60,163 nt of DNA from Acrocarpospora pleiomorpha (GTDB lineage Bacteria; Actinomycetota; Actinomycetes; Streptosporangiales; Streptosporangiaceae). Of this stretch, positions 19,716 to 27,137 are shown in pieces. The notes beneath the pieces are model-generated. The model worked only from the letters and a program-made list of their open reading frames with translations. It made no database searches and was not told where the DNA came from. Position 1 is the stretch's first letter. Every line of letters begins with the position of its first letter. The stretch covers positions 12,364 through 72,526 of the forward strand of contig NZ_BLAF01000057.1 of NCBI RefSeq assembly GCF_009687885.1, read 5' to 3'. A program made the position numbers and the translations under genes.

Positions 19716-20210
19716 GTGACCGAAGCTGAGGAGACCGTCAAGGCGGCTCCCGACGTCGCCGCCCTCGAACAGGAAGGTGAGATCGCGGCCGACTACGTCG
19801 AAGGCCTGCTCGACATCGCCGACCTGGACGGCGACATCGACATGGACGTCGAGGGCGACCGCGCGATGGTGTCGGTTGTCGGCCTCAAGGGTGGGGACCT
19901 GGTCGGCCCCTCCGGCGAGGTGCTGGAGGCGCTCCAGGAGCTGACCCGCCTGGCGGTCCACCGCCAGACCGGCGAGCGGTCCCGGCTCATGCTCGACGTC
20001 GCAGGCTACCGCGAACGCCGCCGCGCCGAACTGACCAAGATCGGTACGGCCGCCGCGGAGGACGTCAAGGCCACCGGCGAGCCGAAGGCGCTCCAGCCGA
20101 TGACCCCGTTCGAGCGAAAGGTCGTGCACGACGCGGTCGCGACCGTGGGCCTGCGCAGCGAGTCGGAAGGCGAGGAGCCCCGCCGCTTCGTCGTCATCCT
20201 CCCCGTCTGA
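19716..20210 (+). CDS. khpB: Jag/KhpB RNA-binding protein (KH-R3H)
   Basis: 164 residues from the GTG at 19716, which follows GAAGGAG with a seven-base spacer. A KH-type domain (about 35-105, with LVGPSGEVLEALQELTRLAV) precedes an R3H domain (about 105-164, with YRERRRAELTKI and the F-E-R-K-V-VHD helix). There is no long Jag_N domain, as usual in actinobacteria. It probably acts as an RNA chaperone in cell-envelope control. Last gene of the rpmH operon; a terminator follows. Confidence 0.92.
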   Translation: MTEAEETVKAAPDVAALEQEGEIAADYVEGLLDIADLDGDIDMDVEGDRAMVSVVGLKGGDLVGPSGEVLEALQELTRLAVHRQTGERSRLMLDVAGYRERRRAELTKIGTAAAEDVKATGEPKALQPMTPFERKVVHDAVATVGLRSESEGEEPRRFVVILPV

Positions 20211-20220
20211 GTCCCCCATC

Positions 20221-20255
20221 GAAAGCCGTCGATCTCATCGGGATCGACGGCTTTC
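20221..20255 (+). terminator. Terminator of the rpmH-jag operon
   Basis: A perfect 14-bp stem (GAAAGCCGTCGATC and its complement) with a seven-base loop, ten bases after the jag stop, followed by CTGTTGT. Confidence 0.85.
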
Positions 20256-20320
20256 CTGTTGTGTACGGCTTGCGCGTCCCTGGTGCACAGCATCCGGGGA
20301 TCAACGCACAACCCACGCGG

Positions 20321-20512
20321 CGCTGTATCCGATCGGTGCGGGTGCGTGCGAACTTCCTTGGGCGATCCACAGCCTGGGGAGCGCCGGATCCGATCGATGT
20401 GGGTGTGCGCACACTTCCCCGGCCAACCAACAGCCCCGGGAACGCGGGCGCCGTACCCGATCGGTGTGGGCGTGCCCAAGCCTCCGCGGCCAACGCACAC
20501 CCGCCGTGGGTG
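20321..20512. repeat. About 61-bp imperfect tandem repeat, three units
   Basis: Three units share TCCGATCGRTGYGGGTG...CTTCC..GG...CAACSCACA-like blocks. The TCCGATC (third unit CCCGATC) landmarks are at 20328, 20389 and 20456 (spacing 61 and 67). They fill the jag-rsmG spacer. The minus-strand reading also repeats (THTHIDRIRR-like), but no start or family supports a gene. The promoter for rsmG may lie inside or just after the array. Confidence 0.75.
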
Positions 20513-20643
20513 CTCGGTGGAGCCCGAATTCACGGCACTGGATTGCATTGTGGCGGTCGCGCCGCGGGTGGCCGTGCCGTTGCGTATGCCCTTCCCCGCA
20601 TGCCTGGCCGGTGGTTTGCCGCCCGGCCGATACCCTACGAGAG

Positions 20644-21393
20644 ATGACCGGAGAGATGAGCGAGCAACTTCCCCCTGCCCCCGATGTGGCCTACGAGGTT
20701 TTTCACGGTGCGGCGATGGCGCGGGCCGAGGCATTCGCCGACCTGCTGGCGGGCCCCGGGGTGGTTCGAGGACTGCTCGGACCCCGGGAGATCCCCCGTA
20801 TCTGGGATCGCCATCTGCTCAACTGCGCGGTGATCGCGGAAGCCGTCCCGGAGGATGTGCGCCTGGTCGACATCGGCTCCGGCGCCGGACTGCCCGGCAT
20901 CGTGCTGGCGATCGTCCGGCCGGACATCCAGGTGACCTTGCTCGAACCCCTGCTGCGCCGCACGGTCTTTCTGCACGAGTGCGTCGACGCGCTGGGGCTG
21001 GACAACATCGAAGTGCTGCGAGCCAGGGCCGAGGAGGTCGCCGGTGAGCGCGAGTTCGACGTGGCCACCGCGCGGGCGGTGGCGCCGCTCGATCGGCTGC
21101 TGACCTGGGCGATGCCGCTGCTCGCACCGGGTGGCATGCTGCTGGCGATGAAGGGGGAGCGCGCGGCCGAGGAATTGCACGGTGCCGCATCCCAATTGCG
21201 CGCCTCTGGGGCGCGAACGGCCGAGCTTGTCACGGTCGGGCACGGTAAAGTCGAGCCACCCGCAACTCTTGTCCGGGTTATCGCCGGGCCCAAGCCCAAT
21301 GTGGGACGTCGGCATGAGGGCGCGAGAGACGGTGATCTCAGAGGTCGGCATGAGGTCGCGAAGCGAGGTGCACGGCGCCGACGAAAGAGGTGA
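20644..21393 (+). CDS. rsmG: 16S rRNA (guanine-527-N7)-methyltransferase
   Basis: 249 residues. The class I SAM-binding motif LVDIGSGAGLPGIVLAI is intact, as is the family helix IPRIWDRHLLNCAVIAEAVP upstream of it. RsmG methylates G527 of 16S rRNA, and its loss gives low-level streptomycin resistance. The Arg/Lys-rich C-terminal tail is longer than in E. coli. ATG at 20644 was chosen; ATG at 20656 is possible. The stop overlaps an alternative early parA start, so the genes are probably co-transcribed. Confidence 0.94.
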   Translation: MTGEMSEQLPPAPDVAYEVFHGAAMARAEAFADLLAGPGVVRGLLGPREIPRIWDRHLLNCAVIAEAVPEDVRLVDIGSGAGLPGIVLAIVRPDIQVTLLEPLLRRTVFLHECVDALGLDNIEVLRARAEEVAGEREFDVATARAVAPLDRLLTWAMPLLAPGGMLLAMKGERAAEELHGAASQLRASGARTAELVTVGHGKVEPPATLVRVIAGPKPNVGRRHEGARDGDLRGRHEVAKRGARRRRKR

Positions 21394-21587
21394 CGGTCGT
21401 TCCTGGTGCGGTAACGGGCTTGGGTGGCCGAATGAGTTCGCGGACGGGCGATCGGGGCAGCTGTCGGGGGTCGGCTGGCCACTTTCTCCGTCTGCCGGAT
21501 GTACCGGTGGACGCGTTGCCGGAGATGCTGTCGGAGGTGCTGTCCGATGGATTGCCGGATGCACCGCCGGACGAAAGGACGACCGTC

Positions 21588-22541
21588 GTGTCCCAGCCCC
21601 CGCTTAACCCAGGTGATTCCCCGCTGGTTCGAGAGGCACTGAGTTCTGTGGTTTCACGTGAAACAACCGCACCCACCGCGGCACCTACGGCGGCGGCTGC
21701 GACGCCGGTCGGATATTCCGCTCGTCGTGAGGAAGGCTGGCCGCACCCGCCCAAATGCCGGGTGATGACGATTGCCAACCAGAAGGGCGGCGTTGGTAAG
21801 ACGACGAGTGCCGTCAACCTGGCCGCATCGCTGTCCATGCACGGGCAGCGGGTGCTGGTCGTCGACTTGGACCCGCAGGGCAACGCGTCGACCGCCCTGG
21901 CGACCGAGCATCGCGCCGGAGCGCCGTCGATTTACCAGGTTCTGGTGGAGGATCTGCCGCTTGAATCGATCGTGACCGAGGTCCCGGACATGCCCGGTCT
22001 TTTCTGCGCGCCGGCGACCCTGGACCTGGCCGGCGCGGAGATCGAGCTGGTTCCGATGGTGGGCCGGGAGACCCGGCTCAAGCGGGCGTTCGCGGCCTTC
22101 GAGTCGAAGATGAACTTCGACTACATCCTGATCGACTGCCCGCCGTCGCTCGGCCTGCTCACGGTCAACGCGATGGCGGCGGCCCAGGAGGTGCTGATCC
22201 CGATCCAGTGCGAGTACTACGCGCTGGAAGGCCTGACCCAGCTCCTGCAGAACGTCGAACTCGTCCGGGCGCACCTGAACCAGACGCTGACCGTGTCCAC
22301 GATTCTGCTCACCATGTACGACGGCCGTACCCGCCTGGCCTCTCAGGTGGCCGAGGAGGTGCGCTCCCATTTCGGGGCCACCGTCCTCGACGCGGTCATT
22401 CCCCGGAGCGTACGCGTGTCCGAGGCGCCCAGTTATGGGCAGTCGGTCATGACATACGACCCCGGTTCGAGTGGAGCCATGGCCTATATGGAGGCGGCTC
22501 GGGAGATGGCCTATCGCGGAGCGGCGGTTGCCGACGCGTGA
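21588..22541 (+). CDS. parA: Chromosome partitioning ATPase ParA (Soj)
   Basis: 317 residues from the GTG at 21588, which has AAAGGA upstream. A GTG at 21390 overlapping rsmG would add 66 low-complexity residues. The deviant Walker A KGGVGKTT (about 66-73), VVDLDPQGNASTAL and the Walker B DYILIDCPPSLG are intact. ParA binds DNA and ATP and moves ParB-parS complexes. The segment SVVSRETT is encoded by a parS site. A family A repeat lies between parA and parB. Confidence 0.94.
   Translation: MSQPPLNPGDSPLVREALSSVVSRETTAPTAAPTAAAATPVGYSARREEGWPHPPKCRVMTIANQKGGVGKTTSAVNLAASLSMHGQRVLVVDLDPQGNASTALATEHRAGAPSIYQVLVEDLPLESIVTEVPDMPGLFCAPATLDLAGAEIELVPMVGRETRLKRAFAAFESKMNFDYILIDCPPSLGLLTVNAMAAAQEVLIPIQCEYYALEGLTQLLQNVELVRAHLNQTLTVSTILLTMYDGRTRLASQVAEEVRSHFGATVLDAVIPRSVRVSEAPSYGQSVMTYDPGSSGAMAYMEAAREMAYRGAAVADA
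21650..21665. promoter_or_regulatory. parS site inside parA
   Basis: GGTTTCACGTGAAACA, one base off the TGTTTCACGTGAAACA consensus and with the inner 14-mer perfect. It is read as Val-Ser-Arg-Glu-Thr near the ParA N-terminus. ParB binding at this site is expected. Confidence 0.93.
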
Positions 22542-22556
22542 ACCGGTAGCCTTGTT

Positions 22557-22680
22557 GATGGCCGCGCCTCCGGCACGGCGGGATTGGCCGCTGGGAGGCT
22601 GTGCCTTCCCTCGTCTCTCTGGTTGCTTCGCTCCCTGCGTTCCTCCGTCCAGACACAGGCGCGGCCAAGCCATAGGGTCG
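22557..22680 (+). repeat. Dispersed repeat family A, copy 2
   Basis: The 91-bp core at 22581-22671 starts GGATTGGCCGC and ends GCGGCCAAGCC (one mismatch between the inverted ends). Internal blocks CTTCCCTCGTC and GCGTTCCTC..GTCCAGACACAGGC match copy 1. It separates parA from parB and thus sits within the par transcript. Confidence 0.82.
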
Positions 22681-22706
22681 TGCGGTTCGGTCGGTAAGGA
22701 GCATCG

Positions 22707-23747
22707 TTGAGTCAGCAGCGTCGGGGACTCGGGAAGGGCCTGGGTGCCCTGATTCCCACCGGGCCGATCGTCGATCCGGGTGTCGCCGCGGGAAGTCCCG
22801 GGGGCCCTGGCGGGCCAGGCGGTCCTGGTGGTTCAGGGGGATCCGGGAGTTACGGGGGAAGTTCTTCGGCGGGATCTCCCCCGGCCGACCTCGCCGAGCT
22901 GTCCGGCCTGCGGCCGGTCGCCGGGGCGTACTTCCAGGAGATCCCGCTCGCCGCGATCGTGCCGAACCCGCGCCAGCCGCGCGAGGTGTTCGACGAGGAT
23001 CGGCTGGACGAGCTGGCCGCGTCGATCAACGAGGTCGGGCTGCTGCAGCCGATCGTGGTCCGGGCGGCTGAGGCCGGCACGTTCGAGCTCATCATGGGGG
23101 AGCGGCGCTGGCGGGCCTCCCAGCTGGCCGGGCTCGACCAGATCCCCGCCATCGTCCGCAGCACGCAGGACGACGAGATGCTGCGCGAGGCGCTCATCGA
23201 GAACCTCCAGCGGGAGCAGCTCAACTCGCTGGAGGAGGCGGCGGCCTACCAGCAACTGCTGGACGACTTCGGGGCGACGCACGAGCAGCTGGCGAAGAAG
23301 GTGGGCCGATCCCGGTCGCACATCACCAACACGCTGCGACTGCTGAACCTGGCGCCCGAGGTGCAGAAGCGCTTGGCGGCCGGGACGATCACGGCCGGGC
23401 ACGCACGAGCCCTCCTTCCCCTCGACGACCCGGCCGCGCAAGTACGCCTCGCCGACCGCATCGTGGCCGAGGGCATGACGGTCCGAACCGTCGAGGAGAT
23501 CGTCTCGATTGGAGACGTCAAGTCCGGCCCCGCCCCCCGGAAACCCCGCGCCAAGCAGCCCGCCGCCCCCGCCCTCCGCCACCTAGCCGATCGCCTCTCG
23601 GATCACTTCGAGACTCGCGTCAAAGTCGATTTAGGGCGCCGGAAGGGGCGGATCGTGGTCGAGTTCTCCACAATCGACGACCTTGAACGCATCATCAGCA
23701 CGATGGCCCCCGACACCGCCAACCAGATGCGCTCCTTCGAGGAGTAG
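22707..23747 (+). CDS. parB: Chromosome partitioning protein ParB
   Basis: 346 residues, TTG start with AAGGAG five bases upstream. The N-terminal RRGLGKGLGALIP is the ParA-contact peptide, then a Gly/Pro/Ser linker with GGPGGPGG repeats (about 25-60). The CTPase/NTD motifs are GERRWRA and ENLQREQLN, a helix-turn-helix follows (AKKVGRSRSHITNTLRLL), and the C-terminal dimerisation domain ends in MRSFEE. It binds parS, closes as a CTP-dependent clamp and spreads. A terminator and a parS site follow. Confidence 0.96.
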   Translation: MSQQRRGLGKGLGALIPTGPIVDPGVAAGSPGGPGGPGGPGGSGGSGSYGGSSSAGSPPADLAELSGLRPVAGAYFQEIPLAAIVPNPRQPREVFDEDRLDELAASINEVGLLQPIVVRAAEAGTFELIMGERRWRASQLAGLDQIPAIVRSTQDDEMLREALIENLQREQLNSLEEAAAYQQLLDDFGATHEQLAKKVGRSRSHITNTLRLLNLAPEVQKRLAAGTITAGHARALLPLDDPAAQVRLADRIVAEGMTVRTVEEIVSIGDVKSGPAPRKPRAKQPAAPALRHLADRLSDHFETRVKVDLGRRKGRIVVEFSTIDDLERIISTMAPDTANQMRSFEE

Positions 23748-23775
23748 CCCACGGACTTCAGCGGGAAACCACCAT

Positions 23776-23791
23776 GGTTTCACGTGAAACA
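23776..23791. promoter_or_regulatory. parS site downstream of parB
   Basis: GGTTTCACGTGAAACA, inner 14-mer perfect, 29 bases after the parB stop and immediately before its terminator. Confidence 0.93.
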
Positions 23792-23792
23792 G

Positions 23793-23826
23793 CCCCCGAT
23801 CCGATCCGGATCGGGGGTTTGGTTTT
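23793..23826 (+). terminator. parB terminator
   Basis: A perfect 11-bp stem (CCCCCGATCCG and its complement) around a three-base loop, followed by TTTGGTTTT. The following 23,830-24,074 shows no convincing gene. Confidence 0.88.
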
Positions 23827-24074
23827 GTGCCGGGTTCGGGGACTCGCCTGACCGTGGCGTAGCCGCTGCCTGAGAAGAGGACTCGGCTGCCGCGCTCGAC
23901 GACGTTGAATGACTCGACCCCTTGGATGTGGCCGATCGGGCTTGAGGTGACGAGCTGTGTCGCGATGGCTCACCTGAGACGGCCCTTGATCGGATCCGAA
24001 TCTGGGGGTTCCTCTATGGGGTTCGTCAAGGAAATCGGGCTGCGTTCGAGCGGGCTGGCGGACAGCATGATGGG

Positions 24075-24560
24075 ATGCCGGATCTGCTGTGGGACGACGT
24101 CAGAGACCTCTTCGATCCCGACTTGATGGGTGCTCTCCCAGACGTATGCGTGGCTGGCACCTCGATCGATGACTGGCAGACCGTGTTCGACCTGATCCAG
24201 TCGCGTGGCTGGGCGTGGGAATACTCCGAGGGCGGCGTTGTTGGGCCACTCCCTTCGGCGACGGAGGTGCTGACGCGTCCGGTGGACGCCGAGGCTGTTG
24301 TGCTGCGGGTGTGGCCGGTCGCGGATGTACTGGCGGTCTTCCGGCCATACTCTGCCGACGAGATCGACTTCGACGTCAACCTCCACGAGTTGCAGGGCCA
24401 GGCCGGGGTGGACGTCCTGTGCAGCTTCCTGGGCGTGATCGGCCGCCAGCTGGGCAAGCCGGTGGCCATGACCGCCGAAGGCGACTCCGGGAACCCGGTA
24501 CTCGGGTTCGATCCCGCGGTCGACCGCGTGGTGTTGCTGGTGGATCCCCGGTTCAGTTGA
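24075..24560 (+). CDS. Hypothetical protein in the parS region
   Basis: A 161-residue acidic, soluble protein (MPDLLWDDVRDLFDPDLMG at the start, DRVVLLVDPRF at the end) with a consistent GC-rich third-codon pattern. It has no signal peptide, membrane segment or motif I can name. Its composition resembles small actinobacterial accessory proteins such as immunity-like proteins, but that is a guess. It is the only well-supported gene between parB and the threonine aldolase gene and is embedded in the parS cluster. Confidence 0.65.
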   Translation: MPDLLWDDVRDLFDPDLMGALPDVCVAGTSIDDWQTVFDLIQSRGWAWEYSEGGVVGPLPSATEVLTRPVDAEAVVLRVWPVADVLAVFRPYSADEIDFDVNLHELQGQAGVDVLCSFLGVIGRQLGKPVAMTAEGDSGNPVLGFDPAVDRVVLLVDPRFS

Positions 24561-24815
24561 CCGGATTGGTCAGCCGGGACTCTCGGGGTGACCAAGCTGA
24601 GCAAGCCCCGGGGTCAGCCTGATGGCGCGCGAGCTGGATGAGATGGTCGGCCGATTCCGTAATCGGCTGTTGTCTGCCGGCCGGTGACATCACTCCGGAT
24701 CATGCGGACTCAGGGGGAACAGTCATGCCGGGCCGGAGGCCGGGAGCTCTGTTGTGGTGTCGCGAAAGGGGGATCGGTTCTTGGTGCGGGCCTCCGGACT
24801 CGACTGATCCCGCAC

Positions 24816-24831
24816 TGTTTCACGTGAAACA
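24816..24831. promoter_or_regulatory. parS site, perfect consensus
   Basis: TGTTTCACGTGAAACA, an exact 16-base match to the consensus, in gene-free DNA. Confidence 0.95.
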
Positions 24832-24943
24832 GCGCCGGATCTTTGCGGATCGAGGCTTGGCCCTTTGCGTGGCTGGGCATAGGCGGCGGACCGCCTCGTA
24901 CAGCTTCGCGGCATCCGGCTCTGCGGCAGGTGTCGGCGACGAC

Positions 24944-24959
24944 TGTTTCATGTGAAACA
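24944..24959. promoter_or_regulatory. parS-like site, one mismatch
   Basis: TGTTTCATGTGAAACA: one base at the centre departs from the consensus and breaks the palindrome. It lies 128 bases from the preceding site. It may bind ParB more weakly. Confidence 0.75.
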
Positions 24960-25012
24960 TCGCAGACTCGACGAGTGCCGGCTCAACAGGTCCCCCCGCG
25001 ACGCTCGACCCC

Positions 25013-25044
25013 TGTGGTCGTGTTTCACGTGAAACACGACCACA
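25013..25044. promoter_or_regulatory. parS site within a 32-bp perfect palindrome
   Basis: The exact consensus TGTTTCACGTGAAACA occupies 25021-25036 and is extended on each side by TGTGGTCG / CGACCACA, making 32 bases of perfect dyad symmetry. None of the other parS sites here is extended in this way. Confidence 0.93.
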
Positions 25045-25737
25045 GACATCACCTCTTCGGCGTCCGTGCGGGCCCGGGTGAGTCCCTCGGCTCTCGGAGG
25101 CGGGGGCGATTCGGCCGGCCGTCTAGAGAGCGGGGCAGCCCTCCGTGACTCCGCTCCCGCAGTCCATCGGCATCTCAACCCGGCTCGCCGTCTATGGCGC
25201 GGATATCGTCGCTGTCGGCAATCGCCCCGGGGACGACTCCCAGGACGAGATCAAAGCGGTGACCGAAGCCCTCCAGCGCCCTGGCCATTGGGGCCACCTC
25301 GAATGGGGCGCCTGCGCAGACCAGCAGACCAAACCACCGGGGATGAGATGCCACGAGGGTGTCACGCGAATCAAGGTGGGGGTGGGCGAGGGCGGCCGCA
25401 TCCCGTCTGGCGTGGCAGCGAGCGATGTCGAGCCGACGACGGCTCGCGGACGCGCGGACCGACCGTTGGACGACACGAAGCACTCCTGCTCCACCGGAGC
25501 AGTCGGTCGGGCGGCGGCGAGCGGGTGGAGCCCGCAGGGGGCGCGGCCCCGTCCTCGACTTGCCGGACGAGGCGTGGGTTGTGGGGTGGGAGACCACCCT
25601 GCGTGTCGTGGGGAGAGCGCCCGCGCCTTCATCAGTCCAGACGGTCACCCCGTACGCGACCCGTCGGCGAGGGCGAGTGGCCGGGACTGGCCGTCGCCCC
25701 GGGAGCCGTGGGGCGTCAGGCTTGAAGGGCGGGGGTG

Positions 25738-25990
25738 GAAGGAGCCACGGCGATCGCGGGGCCGGGGCGGAAGCCCGGAGGAGAGGAAGGGTGGTGAATC
25801 ATGCGGATCAAGCCGCTGCCTCGTTGGGGTGACCACGGCGATCGCGGGGCCGGGCGGAAGCCCGGAAGAGAACAAAGGGTGGTGGGTGGGAGTGCCACGT
25901 GGATCAAGCTGCCGCTTCGTTGGGGTGGCCGCGGTGGTCGTGCGGGCGGGCGGAGCCCGAGGGGAAACGAAGGGGTGGGTGGGAGATCCC
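25738..25990 (+). repeat. Repeat family B, three degenerate units
   Basis: Three successive units of roughly 80-95 bases, each with CACGGCGATCGCGGG or a variant, the short hairpin CGGGCGGAGCCCG (or CGGGCGGAAGCCCG), a GAGGGGAAA-like block and GGGTGGGTGGGAG. The second and third also share GGATCAAGC(C/T)GC(T/C)GC(C/T)TCGTTGGGGTG. No gene is supported across them. Confidence 0.8.
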
Positions 25991-26040
25991 CGGCAGCCAG
26001 GATTCAGAAGGTGGTAGCCGGGGTGCTCTGTGGGTGTTCG

Positions 26041-26056
26041 TGTTTCACGTGAAACA
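26041..26056. promoter_or_regulatory. parS site, perfect consensus
   Basis: TGTTTCACGTGAAACA, exact, 33 bases beyond the 3' end of the threonine aldolase gene. Confidence 0.95.
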
Positions 26057-26088
26057 GTCGGCGGGGATCTGGTGGTTAGGTGGGGCGG

Positions 26089-27114
26089 CTAGTCGTGTAG
26101 TGCTTGGAGGTCGGTGATTAGGGCGTCGACGTCGTTGGGGGTTGTGTCGAATGAGGTGACGAGGCGGATGACGCCGGCTGGGCGGTCCCAGATCGAGAAG
26201 TGGTGGCGTTGGGAGAGTTCGACGATGGCCTTCTCGGTGAGGATGGGGAAGACCGCGTTTGATTCGACTGGGTAGCGGAGGGTGAACTGGCCGGCGATGC
26301 CGTCCGCCAGGCGGTGGGCCATCGTGTTGGCGTGGGACGCGTTTCGGCGCCAGAGGTCGTCTGTCAGTAGGGCGGTCAGCTGGACGGCCACGAAGCGCAT
26401 CTTGGAGGCGAGTTGCATGCCCTGCTTCCGGAGGAAGAGCGCGCTCGCGTCGAGTTCCGGGCGCAGGATGACCAACGCCTCCGCTCCGAGAGCGCCGTTC
26501 TTGGTGCCGCCGAAGCTCAGCACGTCCACCCCGGCATCCGTGGTGAGCGCTCGCAACGAGCAGCCCGCCTCGGCGGCGGCATTGGCCAACCGTGCGCCGT
26601 CCATGTGCAGATAGAGCCCGTGCGCATGCGCGACCTCCGCGAGCGCGGCCACCTCATTCGCCGTGTAAAGCGTGCCGCATTCGGTCACCTGGGAAATGGA
26701 CACCACCTTCGGCTGGCTGTGGTGCTCGTTCCCGAGCGCGCCCAACTGCCCCAGCACATCCCCCGGCCGAAGCTTCCCATCATCGGTCTCGACGGCCAGG
26801 AGCTTGGTCCCCAGGATGCGCTCCGCCGCCCCCGCCTCGTGCCCGTTGATGTGCGCGCTGGCCGGACAGATGACCCCGTCGAACGACCGCAGCATCAGCC
26901 CGAGGCCGACCACATTGGCGCCCGTCCCGTTGAACATCGCATACGCGGAGGCCTGCTCCCCGAAAGCGGCCCGGAAGGCGCCCTCCATCTCCCGGGTCCA
27001 CCGATCGGCGCCGTACGCCACGGCGTCTCCCACGTTCGCCGCCGAGATGGCGGCCATCACCTCCGGATGCACTCCGGCGTGGTTGTCACTCCCAAAACTC
27101 TTCCCATGAATCAC
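26089..27114 (-). CDS. Low-specificity L-threonine aldolase
   Basis: 341 residues of a fold-type I PLP enzyme that cleaves L-threonine or allo-threonine to glycine and acetaldehyde. FGSDNHAGVHPEV opens the protein. HMDGARLANAA carries the cofactor-binding Asp/Arg. SFGGTKNGALGAEA contains the PLP Lys at 205. The length matches the beta-eliminating lyase/threonine aldolase family. GTG start at 27114. The ligase gene upstream is on the same strand with a 23-base gap, so co-transcription is likely. Confidence 0.93.
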   Translation of the reverse strand: MIHGKSFGSDNHAGVHPEVMAAISAANVGDAVAYGADRWTREMEGAFRAAFGEQASAYAMFNGTGANVVGLGLMLRSFDGVICPASAHINGHEAGAAERILGTKLLAVETDDGKLRPGDVLGQLGALGNEHHSQPKVVSISQVTECGTLYTANEVAALAEVAHAHGLYLHMDGARLANAAAEAGCSLRALTTDAGVDVLSFGGTKNGALGAEALVILRPELDASALFLRKQGMQLASKMRFVAVQLTALLTDDLWRRNASHANTMAHRLADGIAGQFTLRYPVESNAVFPILTEKAIVELSQRHHFSIWDRPAGVIRLVTSFDTTPNDVDALITDLQALHD

Positions 27115-27137
27115 CCGGCCAGCCTAGCCAGCCCGGC

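Larger units (their letters stand above)
24561..26088. other. Gene-poor parS and repeat region
   Basis: 1.5 kb without a well-supported gene. It carries four parS or parS-like sites and three units of repeat family B (25,738-25,990). A minus-strand frame at 25,175-25,648 has a protein-like C-terminal half (HPRWFGLLVCAGAPFEVAP) but an Arg/Ser-rich N-terminus, no clear ribosome site and no recognisable family. I regard it as a possible decayed gene rather than a gene. Confidence 0.6.

Noticed and set aside
25175..25648. Minus-strand frame ending in a protein-like segment (HPRWFGLLVCAGAPFEVAP)
   Set aside because: Only the C-terminal half looks coding; no start signal and no recognised family. 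Kept as a possible relic in the region description.
25145..26017. A 290-codon plus-strand frame between the parS sites
   Set aside because: Its second half is made of repeat family B units and its first half shows no family or ribosome site.
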